NCBI GenBank assembly: GCA_013399695.1
Contig: VXAU01003165.1
Coordinates: forward strand, 369,228 to 433,227
Source of the DNA: Formicarius rufipectus
Taxonomy: Eukaryota; Chordata; Aves; Passeriformes; Formicariidae
DNA: 64,000 bases
Reading direction: 5' to 3'
Shown here: positions 1-11,310 of the stretch, one piece after another
Layout of the letters: every line of letters begins with the position of its first letter
Position numbering within the stretch: the stretch's first letter is position 1
Translations under genes and position numbers: made by a program
Notes under the pieces: model-generated
What the model saw: the letters and a program-made list of their open reading frames with translations, nothing else
What the model was told of the DNA's origin: nothing
Databases searched by the model: none

Positions 1-137
1 CTTACAGTAATGTTGAACCTTTTGGCTTATTCTTAGGTAATTATTCTCCACATCCTTCCTCTGGTACTCTAATGAGTCCTTTAGCAAAAACTCTAACAGA
101 GAGTGTATACAAATTGTCTTTCCCTCTTCTATCTCAG

Positions 138-233
138 TTCTTCCTTCCTTCCTTCCTTCCTTCCTTCCTTCCTTCCTTCCTTCCTTCCTTCCTTCCTTCC
201 TTCCTTCCTTCCTTCCTTCCTTCCTCCCTCCCT
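138..233. repeat. (CCTT)n microsatellite, truncated by assembly gap
   Basis: A near-perfect run of the tetranucleotide TTCC occupies this stretch. It drifts to TCCC units at its right edge and then runs straight into a block of Ns. Open frames read through it are low-complexity leucine/proline/serine or lysine/glycine repeats and are not genes. The real length of the array cannot be read because the assembly breaks inside or just after it. Confidence 0.97.
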
Positions 234-334
234 NNNNNNNNNNNNNNNNNNNNNNNNNNNNNNNNNNNNNNNNNNNNNNNNNNNNNNNNNNNNNNNNNNN
301 NNNNNNNNNNNNNNNNNNNNNNNNNNNNNNNNNN
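234..334. other. assembly gap (101 N)
   Basis: This is an unbroken run of 101 undetermined bases directly following the CCTT microsatellite. The position suggests that read assembly failed on the simple repeat. The true size of the missing sequence is unknown. Confidence 0.99.
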
Positions 335-2052
335 CTGTTCTTCTTCCTTTTTCTGTCATGTTTCTAGGACAAAAATAACAAATGAGAATGAATATTCCAA
401 CTACTACAGTGATGGCTTTTCAAAGAGACATTTCAAATTCCATTTATAATATATAGAGTACACAAATTACTCAACAAATCCTTTTTGATGCAGGTCATGC
501 TTTGAGCTTTCACAACAAATCCTATTAAAATTCTAATGAAAAGCATAGAAAACCTATTTTGCACTTTCTAGACTAGGAAAAGACCAACAGTTTTTAGTTC
601 ATGACTATCCATGAACTTGTGCTAATGAGAACCTGCAACTTCTATCCAGAAGTAGAATAGTTCTGATAGGATGACAAATAACATAAATCTCCCTCAGTTA
701 CACAGCAACCTGTTAGCACTACCTCTGTTGTAGACTCTCATTAGCATTCCTGATTCTGATTAACAGGTGTTGGAGGATCTTGGTCCAGAAACAGTTTGAT
801 TCTACTTAGAGTCAAGACTGACCAGCCATAACCCCACAACCTTCTTTGTCTACAGAAACCTGGAAAGATCAAAGTACAAAAACTTAAAAGTAATGCCATT
901 TAACAGTAACCACTTCTCCATTTCCAGACATCTTGGATCATCATGAACACCATGGCTGAAATGATGAAACTCCCTGCCAATAAAGACACTGTTGTGCAAC
1001 AGACTAATTTCTCTGGGTTTCATCTTCCACCCCTCCTTGTTCTGTACCCTTATTCAGATTACAAAGTGAATAAAAAAGATATAGTTTTTCTTCTCAAGCT
1101 AGTTTTCTGCTGGTTCAGTACTTTGAATGGTCTCATAGCCTGGTCAGAAACCAGTAAAGGCAGCACCAGAAAGGGACTATGGCTTTCCCTATGCCTCTCT
1201 GTGACAACAATGACCTAAAAAGCTCAGGCATAACTTTTGGCACACTGGCTACTCACAGAGGACCCTTGTGTAAAACACAGGAGGAGAAGAGAAACTCCGA
1301 AGTCATATACTTTTTGAAACTTGATTTCAGCATATACACATAAGACACTGATGGCAATATCAAAGAATATACACAGGGCAGAGACAAGCACAAGTTCTTA
1401 TCCAATTTCTGTCTTCTGGCTTCAGAGACAGCATTTTTTAACTTTTTGTATTGAAACCATTTTATAGGGCTTTTGAGAACTAGTATTACTTCTGATTTTT
1501 CTGATAAAAGTGGGAAGTGGCTTGAGCTTAGGATTTCATGGATCCTAACAAATTTGATTAGCTTTCACTTTACTTCTGGAACAGCAAAACAATAAAAGAG
1601 TGAAGACCAGTGGGTTAGTTGGTTTCTTGGCATATGTTTAAGACAGAATAACAATAAGGCATAGAATAACTGAATTCATAAGAAAACTCCCAAGGAAATC
1701 ATCTTTAGAAACTTTGCTTTACAAATGACCTATCTGAAAGTTAACAGGGAAAATGAAATATCTGCAGAAACTTTATTATGACCTTAGCATGTAAAGTAAA
1801 AATTGGATTTTTTTTTCTTCCCTCAAACTCTGATATGAAGCTTTAAGCAAAGATAAACCAATTTATTTCCATTCAGCTTTGGAAAACCTCTAACAATTCA
1901 TGCAGGTACTGACCGTTTCTATTGTGGCACACACAAGCTTCCACCCTTCCTTCACACAAATGCAAGATTCTAGCCAGAGCCTGCATTTTTGCTTTAAAAT
2001 CAGATGTGAAAAATGATGACAGATCTGTTTTTACACACTTTTCCATGCTTAC
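335..2052. other. non-coding stretch, nothing recognised
   Basis: AT-rich sequence. The best open frame, 943-1218 on the plus strand, has no recognisable domain and no supporting splice or promoter signal. I see no transposon remnant or RNA gene. Confidence 0.6.
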
Positions 2053-2134
2053 CTCTGAAAGTGTTCTCTCTCTGCCTACAGTATATGTATGACCATTTCT
2101 GATGCTGTGAAGCAGAAGGATCACGGGGTGGTCC
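2053..2134 (-). other. candidate internal exon (82 bp), protein family not recognised
   Basis: Read on the minus strand, a pyrimidine-rich acceptor ending in TTTGCAG is followed by 82 bases open in one frame and then a consensus donor, CAGAG|GTAAGC. The frame begins with one base completing a split codon and ends in phase 0. The peptide starts DHPVILLLHS and ends GRERTLSE. The short beta-rich look with 'YTVGRE' loosely recalls the start of FHA domains, but this is a resemblance only; I do not recognise the family. The open frame continues past the donor to a stop at 1873-1875, with AATAAA a few bases beyond. Well-formed splice signals around short open frames also arise by chance in 64 kb, so the call is tentative. 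Confidence 0.25.
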
Positions 2135-5100
2135 CTGCAAAGGCAGGAGCTGGGCTAAGTTTACTATACTTTGCTTTTGTTTATCTTACTTTCCCCTTTC
2201 TGAATAATATTATGCTTGCATTTATGCCTAAGAAAGTGTTCCTGAAAGCAGCATTCCAGCACCTAGGAGATGTTATTGTAGTAGGGAAGTGATGTGGCAA
2301 GAAGGATTATACAATACAAGCATACCTTAACATTTGACAACCTGAGTTAGCAAAACCGGCATAGAGCATTCTTAAGAACAACATCCTGCAGGCAGTATTT
2401 CTCTATACACAACCATAAGGGTAGTCACAACACTGGACAATTCTAACCAGTAAATAAGCTGGCACAAGCTCCAGAAGGACCACCTGCTGAAAGGACTCAT
2501 GTAATGTATACTTCTGGTGTGCTTGTAAGCAGAAAGCAAAATGAAAGACTGAAAAATGCCCCATCTTTGATCTGAAGAGTATATCTTTTAAGATCAAACA
2601 AGTTAACATATAGTTACCAAGCCAGATAGGATCAATTCTCCTCCAAGTTCAGAATTCTGCATTTGTCAGTGGCCTATGTTAAATGCTTCAAAGAAAACAG
2701 TTGGCTAATTATGCAATGTCCAATGTGGCAAAAAGGGATGAGAGGATTTGTTGCTTATCCCAGTGATCAGCTAACACCTTGAAATATGAATTTGATGGTC
2801 CCTCCTAGTACATAAAGTTACAAACTATATTATTGATCATAAAATTAAGAAGTCCCTTTAAAAATCCCATTACAATATTTAATTCTTTGACCTCTCTAGG
2901 TTAACAACTCTTCATACTGCAAAAAAAAACTATTTAATGCTTATTTTTTAAATACTACACTAAGTTTCTTAAAACCATTAAGGCTAATGATAGAAATACA
3001 TTCTATGTAATGACTGTAAATTACACTCTTAGGTTCCTGATGTCTTGAAGTCTTGAAAAATATTTGGCAATATTAAAAGACATTAATTAGTTTTCTAAGT
3101 ACTACAACAAAGCTGAAGTGGATTTATTGGGGTAAATCACAAGTTGACAGGTTTTGATCTAATTAACGTTAGCTTACCCTTAAAGTGTTCTTACTCTCAC
3201 ATAAAGCAAATTTCTTTTTCCTTTACTTTTAGTGCATGTGCTTTAGGCCTTGAAAGCACTGTCTCTTTTAGCTCTGCTAAGCTGCTGTGCCTACATGCCA
3301 CCCTACCCTGCAGTACCTGGGTATGCTTATTGCCAAGTCTATCTACAATAACAATTGTGCAAACATAATCAGATTTCAGAATACAAACAAATGTATGTTG
3401 AATACTGCACTGAGACAGTCAAACTAGCAGCGACACCAGGTTTTTTTTCCCTAAAGCTTTAACCCTTTGAATCACAACACTTTCCTGAAAATTGTTTAAT
3501 AAGATTCTTTTACCTAAAGAGGAAACATGAGGAGAGAAGGAATAACACATCTTTAATCAGAAAAATTCAAATCAGCTCTTAATTTAATTCACCATACCAG
3601 CAGCCATGATTAGATCTGCATCATGATATATCTCCAATACTATCAATTTTCATAAATGCAAACTTTCCTGAATATGGTTCTGATGTATCCTGACATTTTA
3701 AAATATGTCCTATTGTCCTTTTCTGTGCAGCAGACCAAGCACAGAGTGTTCAGTCCTATATCACTGTCACAGTGGTATTAGACCAGATGGCTGCTTCCTC
3801 GCAGAATCAAGAATTAGAGATAATTTATGCTGTTCACTGTTATTAGAATGTAAAAATATAAAGAGTTTGCAGCATGCATACATGAAAAGCTTCTCAGATT
3901 CTCAGATCCATCAGTGACATCCTGGTGAAAAGACATTTACACCATTACTGCACTCTTAAAGGTAAAGTCTTCAGTGAAGCTATGGACCTATTGACTGTCT
4001 GCATAGGGTACAACACAGGAGACTATCTGACCTAGGAAACAGCGCTGCTTTGGTAGTGAAAGAACATTCTGAGTTTGCAAAAATGTCCAAGAGCTGCCTT
4101 TTTTCTTCTTTCTTGTAAACTAATTCCACCAAATGATCATTTCCATTAATATGTGACAGTTACTTTTGTGTCATGAAGAATGAAGTTAAAAATGGAAACT
4201 TTCTTCATTCAGTCTGCTAATCAGTACAGGAGAACACTTCTCAGAAAGACCTCATACCAAAGGGCATGAGAGTTACAGAAATTTGCCCCTGTGCCAGTGA
4301 GGGGAGCAAGTTTTCCTTATCCAGGCATCATTGCAACCTGTAAGTGACTCAGCTCTGCCTGCACATAGAGATGCACCACAGTGTGTGTCAAAACACTGAA
4401 GAGAAATCATGTAAGCTTACCCATTTATTTAGTTTAAGCTCATTATAGGTAAATAGCTTGTTGTCTGTATTTCAAACTGCTGAGTAATTTCATAAATAAA
4501 TATTAATGCAGCTGATTCATTTGGAGGGACTTCTCAATCTATTCAGGAGCTAAAATGTCAGAGGGTTGCTAAAACAAGGGAGAGAAGTGAAGGCTGAGAG
4601 AACCTACTCAGCTTGCCTATGTTACTGCAATAAATCGTATAAAACAGAAGTAAAAAGGATGTAAGGACAACCAAATGTCAAACATTGTTTGCAAGTAGCA
4701 AGTTTGTTGCTTTATCTTTCCAGCTCAGGCAGTTTAGCACAGTACTCCCTATGAATGATGTCAGAGTTGTAGGCAGAAAAAGGACAAACATTGTCATCAG
4801 GATTTAGGAATATTACAGTAGGAGAAATTTTACTGGCATTCACTGAAATGACACACTTACTCAATGTGATTTTGGAAAAAGTGTATCACTGAGAGAATTA
4901 TTTGATTCACTTTAAGTTACTCTTTAAATTATACTAAGAAACATTACCAGGGACAGATTTGCTTTCAGCTCTCTGTGAGCATATAATTTGTATTTATGGC
5001 ATACAGTGGAAGTATTGTGACTTTGAATGACTGACTAGCACCTTATGAAAATCATTACTTTTGTATCAAGAACAGTATTTGTAATATAATGTGTTCTTAA

Positions 5101-6170
5101 ACTGATCAGGGCAGCAGGAAGCAGCTAAGTGGATCACTTATCTTTATTTTTGCAATTTAACCTATGTTGTGACAGGGAACAAAAAAATTAGATAATTTAT
5201 AATTTTCTGTCAGTGTTGCATACTTTGGGGTAAGATTTTAACTACTTGGTATAACTGAGGGATAAGGAGATTGGTCTGCCAAATAAAACAGAAGATGAAA
5301 GATTACTTTAGAGCACAATGAATTACCAGCTGACTGTTAGAACCAGATCACAGATTTCTTGCATTTTTGTTTTCTAATGGTGGAATTTTACCTCTGTAAA
5401 AATCCCAGTACTAGTTTTATTAAAATAAAGTCTATCAGAATAGAAGATAGTTGTTATGCAGGAGCAGTAACTCACATAATATGAGATGGCATTTCTTTCC
5501 AGCTCTTGCTGCTCCGCTGGTTCTAATAGCAACCTGGAGCTCAATTTCCTCCTCGAGAACATTGCATTTCATGTGGAATGTCAATTATTAAAATGCAGTG
5601 TCCCGTGTCTTACTTTTCACTAGATGAATTCATTTGCAAATTTGCTAATTTATGTAAATGATCCTTAACCTGTAACTGCCTGGTATGTATTTCTGAGTGT
5701 CTCTTTGCAAATCAGAAATATATACAAAGAATATGGTGACAACAGAATGTATGTTAATTACCTTGTGTCACTGTTCCAAAGCCCAAAGATTTAATTTCAG
5801 AGTAACACGGAAAGAGTATCTGATGCTTTTTTCCATTGTTGCTTTCTCAATAACATTAGACAACTCAAAACAGGTAAATTATCTTAAAAGATTACCTAGT
5901 CCTTATCAATGATGATAAGTACTGTTTTAGTGCAATACTTCAGTGAGAAGATATGAGCTGAAACTCCTTGAATTTTTAATTTGATTTTCAGCTTTCAATT
6001 TTTTTCAGGAGGTCATTGTTACTTACAGTGGGCTAAATCACAGCTCCAAAGATTTGAGCATTCCCAAATTACAAATTTTTGCAGCTAAGTCTCTCCTCTG
6101 CATATCAGAAGTTAAAAGACAGATGGGGAATTTCCTTCAGGTAGTCAGCAGTCCAGTTGCAGCTCTAATC
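2135..6170. other. non-coding stretch with one weak acceptor/open-frame coincidence
   Basis: AT-rich sequence without recognisable genes or transposons. At about 5502 on the plus strand a good acceptor (TTTCTTTCCAG) is followed by about 40 open codons before a stop, without a clear donor; I regard it as chance. Many short A/T runs are present. Confidence 0.55.
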
Positions 6171-6219
6171 TGCACATTCTAGATGCACCTTCTAGGTATC
6201 ATTCCAGATGCACATTCTA
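6171..6219. repeat. short imperfect direct repeats around AGATGCAC
   Basis: AGATGCACCTTCTA at 6181-6194 is repeated as AGATGCACATTCTA at 6206-6219, a 13 of 14 match 25 bases apart. A partial copy (TGCACATTCTAG) lies at 6171-6182. It looks like a small local tandem duplication. Confidence 0.6.
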
Positions 6220-6715
6220 CATGTCCTTCTAGATTTGTCACTTCATTTCTGGTTCCACCATGAGCACAACCTCTGTTCATTTCACTCATCAAATCATCTC
6301 AGGAAGCTCAAACTCCTCCTGTCTGTCTGCAGTTCTAATGAATGAAGGGACATATAGAAAAGCCCAGATGAAGACACTGTGTTTTGCCTGACTTCTCCTT
6401 GCTGTCTACCCAAACAGCTTCAATGGTCTCAGGCACCAATGACAGTTTAGAACCTGTCAGTGAACCTGGTCCAAGTTGGGGATTTTAACATAACCTAAAA
6501 TGAAGCAATTTTCCTCCATGTTGTTACTATTCTGTAACTTCCCACAGTCCAAATAAAATTATCCAGATTCCCTGTGGTGTAATTGAAGTCACAACCCCAT
6601 TGATTTCAGTGACCTGTGAATGGCAGATAGGACTATGGCCCAAGGCCTCCTCTTGACAAACTAGCTACAGCTTGTTTCTCTTGACTATTATCTGATTTAC
6701 ATGTCCTTGTTTTAG

Positions 6716-7060
6716 ATGCCCTCCACAAGGGGTAGGCGAACAAAGCTCGGTTTCAGAGCCAGCTACAGAGATCGTTCCCAGCCAGCATGGAGGTCCCACG
6801 ACCAGGGCTCGGCTCTGAGCTGGAGCTGCAGGGCACATGTCCTTCCTTCATGGTGCTCCTGCCCCACCGGCCACCCCTGGGGCCTTTGCAGGACTCTGGT
6901 GCTCTCTAACGGACCTGGGGTTTTGTTTCCCCAGGGTGCAAGGCAGGGAGAGAGGGATGAGGTGCCAGCTGACAGGCCAATTTACTGTCAGGCCAACCCC
7001 AGCATGCTCTTCCGGAGCTGGAGCGGTCTTGTGTCTCAATGTTTAGATCGGCTTTAGAAA
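6716..7060. other. GC- and CpG-richer patch, no gene recognised
   Basis: Base composition rises sharply and about ten CpG dinucleotides appear within roughly 340 bases, in a neighbourhood with almost none. Frames are open on both strands (113 codons on plus, 63 on minus), as expected when GC rises and stop codons become rarer. None of the peptides resembles a known domain. It could be an old exon, a small regulatory element or a decayed insertion; the sequence does not decide. Confidence 0.4.
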
Positions 7061-8227
7061 GTGCAAAGCCAAGAAATGTTTGGCTGCTTTATCCCTGTTT
7101 CAGCATTCAGATTGCTAAGAGAAATTCTCTAAAGGCCACTTGCTGTGTGTTCTGCAGATATTTTAGCACAAAATCGCATCCCGAGTATCACCCGCTCACA
7201 GTACCCTGAGGTCTCGGGTATTTGATTTAATTTCTGCTTGGATAGCAGCAGGAAAGATTAACTAATACAGTTGTAATTTTGGAATTAAAAAGTATTTTAC
7301 TGTATTTTGTTGCACTGATTACCTTAAAAAAATTCAGCATCTGAGATTCAAAGTAGGCTTTAAGCGACTGCTTAGTTTTCTCCACAAAGGACATACTTTA
7401 CAGGATAATGTCTCTTTAAATCTACCCCGAAGATATTCCTTCTGGCCCAGAAGATGCCAAAATGACTTGATGATTTATTTATGTGGAGCTTGGCAGACCA
7501 CAGTCCAGATTGTGGCTGAGACTGAATTTTATGAGCTTCCCCCCTAGTGAGTATATTTAAAAATTAAAAAAAAAAAAAAAAAAAAAGGGGTTGGGGGCGG
7601 AAAAGAGGCCTTTCTAGATCTTGGCATAAGAATCAAGTAAACAATATCAGGAAGAAGAATGGCAAGGAAGAGAATTTTAGGACAGAATATAAATTAATTT
7701 ATTATTAATATTTTGTGTTTAGAAAATTAGAATTTTCTCTTGATCTTCAAAAAATTAGGAACATGAAGTAGGCATTTCTCATCTCAATAGAAGCTGATGT
7801 TTGGTCTGGAATTCTTTTAGCCATATACCACTTGGCATTTTGCACTGGAAACTGGCATTTTTTTCCACAGAAAGATGGATGTCTCATTGTCATTCCAGAC
7901 CATACAAGCGGCATGTTGGTGCAATGATGTAAGAAAGCAATTTTCTGCCCTATTTTATTGATTTATAGTATTTTAGTAAAGTGATAAAAAACTTAATGCT
8001 AGGGATAAAAGGGAGACTCATCTGATGTAGAGGCAGTAGAAAAGAATAGAGAAGAGGAAGATCCAGCATTAATACATATTTGCCATGTTTTCTCAGGCCT
8101 CTCCTGTACTAAACCATTAACTAAGTTATAAAAGGATGCCTAAACTTTTTTTTTTACTAAGATATTTTCTAGGCATTAATTCCTTCTTTTGAAGCACAGG
8201 TTGGTGCAGGATTCTGGCTATTTGAAG
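7061..8227. other. non-coding stretch with an A tract
   Basis: Plain AT-rich sequence. Its only distinct feature is a run of 21 A at 7566-7586 followed at once by GGGGTTGGGGGCGG. Confidence 0.55.
7566..7600. repeat. A21 tract followed by G-rich block
   Basis: Twenty-one consecutive A are followed by GGGGTTGGGGGCGG (7587-7600). No recognisable retroposon body precedes the A run, so it is probably a simple repeat. The G runs are too uneven to call a firm G-quadruplex. Confidence 0.85.
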
Positions 8228-8233
8228 CACACA

Positions 8234-8304
<71 letters not shown>

Positions 8305-8310
8305 AGCACA
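8228..8310. repeat. (CA)n microsatellite
   Basis: About 40 CA units with a few interruptions (ACC near 8240, CAAAC near 8292, AAGC near 8304). It is a likely polymorphic marker and can form Z-DNA. The cysteine/valine open frame on the minus strand is an artefact of the repeat. Confidence 0.98.
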
Positions 8311-10599
8311 GGCAAATCCTAAATGGTACAGCAGCAAGGACAAATGCCAATAGTCTGAACTCCTTCGGACTGGAAGGCTCAGGGCTGGGGAAACAGATTC
8401 AGGGGCATTTTTGCATGGTGGGAATCAGCAATAAGCAAGAACACACAGCATTTCATCTGCTTCACAGCTGTTCCTTGGGCAGCCTGTCCAAGGGGTGTTA
8501 CACAACTCTATGCTCAGTTCACATTCTGGCTTGCTGCAGGGGAACTCCTGAAGCAGAAACTCCTTTGGGAAACCGCTTGTTGCGATACACCCTCATCTTT
8601 GTGGTTCAGCATAGAAGTTCTTGTTAGACCCAAGTGTTGATCCAGTCTTCCCTTCTAACAGCAGGAAATAAGCTCCCTCAAGTCCAGATCCATAAAAATT
8701 GAGCTTGTGCCAGTTTATAGGCAGGCCTAACTGTGTTGGAAATCAGTTCAGCTGAAAACTATATTACACACGGTCCTAGCATGTTGTATACAAGCGAATT
8801 ATATAGGGGATGTCAGTAAGTGGAAGCTGGAATATGCTAGGAAGCAGCTTCTTCATTCACAATGGCACCTCTCACTTTTGTCCAAACAATACAGGGAGTA
8901 TTCCTGAAGCTCCCCTCAAAGGAAATTCAAAGGCATTCGGGACATTTTTATACTGTAGATAAATCAGGGTCAACAGGAAAATATTCACAGTGGCTACATC
9001 CATGCTTTTCTGGGGTTGTTTGGGTTTTTTTTCAGTTATATTGAAGAACTCCTCACACTGCAAACATAATGGGACAAGAGTATTTTATAGCCAAGCACCA
9101 AACTAAACTCACTGAAATTAGCTCTATTCTAATTCAACAAGTGAAATCTTTATTTGCCCTTGAAAAGTGCCCGGGTATGAACTAAACTGTATCTTCAGGA
9201 CTGAGAGTCCCATGTGTAATGTAGGCAATGCCAGTATGCCAGCCTAGGGCAGCACCAGCACACAATATTAAAGCAACTGCAAGGAAAACGCTTGCTAGAT
9301 TTTAGTACTGCTTGGAAACCTAAGCCGATGCTCTTCTAACCAAAGTAATTTCTAAAGGCCACAGTTGGAGTGGTGAGAGTATATATTTACTGTTAAAAAT
9401 ATTCAGAAGATTGAAAATTAGGTCAAAATTTGTGGTCTAAAAGGTACTATATGGAATACACACAGGTAGTAATGCTACCAGGGATGCAAAAGGAAGCAGT
9501 AAATGGAGTCTTTGACTTCAGACAGTAAACTGTCTGGGCCTTTACCTTTTGAAAACTTACAGCCTAAATTCAGCCACTGACACATTGCTTCTCACTCAGG
9601 TGAGAAACAATGGACACAAAACAAGTGTTAAATTAACTTCAGTCTCACCATGTTATTTCATAATTTCATTCTGTTATGTATTGAAACTAGTCCTTGTACT
9701 GGACTCAATTTTCTGTATTTTAATGACCTGTCAAAAGCTCAGTCAGGGCTTATTGTATTTATATTTTTAATTAGTTTAGTAAGGAAATGGACTGCTTATA
9801 TTTGATTTTTTTTAATTAACTATGAAAATTTCTGTACCAGGATGATATTGTCCACATTGATATGTGTGCTTCTGTTGTGTTGGCTTTGCTGTGTGATATA
9901 TTGGAGGCAGAAGAAATGTCACAGGAAAGGCATACCTAAATAGGGTTTCATAGGTTGCTGGAGCACTGATGGGAACCGGTTATGTATCATGTAATTAATT
10001 CTTTATATTCTAGCATGCAACTAAGGCCAGTATTACAGAAAACCATGTCAGGTCATGTCATATCCCTAGCATTTTTTTTGTCGCACTCTGGATGTATGCA
10101 CTTTATTGCTTATGCAAAAAAGTCACACCTTGTAATCTCTGGTGACCTGCATATGCTGGCCACAGAGCAAATACTTAATTGGCTGTGGCTTCTGACCGTA
10201 TTTTGTTTGCAATCAGATGCCTTGACTACAGTCTTCTTCAAATCCTGCTCTAGATCTTTCACTGTTTCACCAAACCTGTCTCTGTCTTGTTCAAAATTCA
10301 TACATGTGGGAGTGAATTCAGGGTGCCTAATTCATTGCTGAAGTCCCTACACAGCAACTGGGTGGGAGTGAAATCTATTCAATGTAATATTTAGCTTGAT
10401 TTCAATGATGGCACAAAAAATGTAGACACAGCTGTTCATATAGGCAAATTTAACCTCTGCCCCTTTAATTTGTTTTCTGCTGGTAAATTGCATATAAAAA
10501 GCAATGCATTGCTCAGGCAGGCTTGGATCAACATACCCCACTGAGATACCATCAACGTTCTAACTTACTTGCAATTGTTGCAAGAATGGAGAAGAGAAA
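8311..10599. other. non-coding stretch, nothing recognised
   Basis: Ordinary AT-rich sequence. The 119-codon open frame at 9982-10341 on the plus strand shows no domain and overlaps an open frame on the minus strand; I see no splice or promoter support. Confidence 0.55.
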
Positions 10600-10800
10600 A
10601 ATTATTAAGCAATTTTGATTTGCACAGGTGACCTGGAATAATTACACAGTTACCAAACAATAGCACAGGAGGATTAACAATTTACTCTGTAATCACCACT
10701 GCTCCCAGTGAAGTTATTCTGTGGATAAATAAGTAATAACATGCATTATTTCACAGTAACTATGCAAGGACTCAAGTCAACAGAGTATGCTGTACAAACG
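10600..10800. promoter_or_regulatory. possible conserved non-coding element, homeodomain-motif rich
   Basis: This stretch is free of repeats and dense in TAAT/ATTA cores, with E-box-like CAGGTG (10627-10632) and paired motifs such as GGATTAACAA and GTAATCACC. That texture is typical of vertebrate developmental enhancers. No alignment was possible, so conservation is inferred from composition only. Confidence 0.2.
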
Positions 10801-11310
10801 GAGCAAATCATTGGAAGTTAAGGAGGTCTAAGTCTTCCAAGGAGTGACATGAGTCTTATTAGATGGATGATTTTCTGGGTTTTATTAATAGCCTCAGAGG
10901 CTTGGAGGAGAGATATAATACTGATGGAGGAGCTAAGGAAGAAGCTCTCAAGCCTATCCAAAGTGCTCCCAAGCCCAGAGGCACTGGTTCTCAGGGGTAC
11001 ATTTATAACTCTTTCAACAGTCCCACTGCACAAAACAATAAAGAAAGCAGATCATTCTCCTAATGCCTCAGAGCAGGCATTAAATTTCGGTTGGACTGGA
11101 GGAAGAGTTTTAAGTCCTTGTCTGGTACAGTTAGCAGGACTGCCTTCAGATCTACAAAATACAGACCTTGTACTCTGCTTAAGAATGCACTGACTCGTGC
11201 TCCAGACGCCAGGGATATGAACATAAAGTGCCAAAGAAAATGAGAGAGATTATTCAGCCAATCAAGCACAGACCATGGACGACTTGCAGTTCTGCACACT
11301 GAGGGTGCGT
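10801..11310. other. stretch open in several frames, no gene recognised
   Basis: Two plus-strand frames (10849-11193, 114 codons; 10863-11063, 66 codons) and several minus-strand frames are open here at once. None carries a domain I recognise, and no clean acceptor/donor pair brackets any of them. The low stop density follows from the mildly raised GC content. A decayed retrocopy or an untranslated exon is possible. Confidence 0.35.

Noticed and set aside
72..449. 125-codon open frame with leucine/proline/serine repeats
   Set aside because: It is the translation of the CCTT microsatellite and of the N gap.
5501..5633. Plus-strand acceptor followed by about 40 protein-like codons
   Set aside because: No donor, no recognisable peptide, and a minus-strand donor-like site overlaps it; probably coincidence.
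7587..7600. G-quadruplex in GGGGTTGGGGGCGG
   Set aside because: Runs are uneven and the fourth run is too short or distant for a confident call.
8126..8350. Cysteine/valine-rich open frame on the minus strand
   Set aside because: Artefact of the CA repeat.
10849..11193. 114-codon plus-strand open frame
   Set aside because: Overlaps other open frames in both directions, with no domain or bracketing splice signals.
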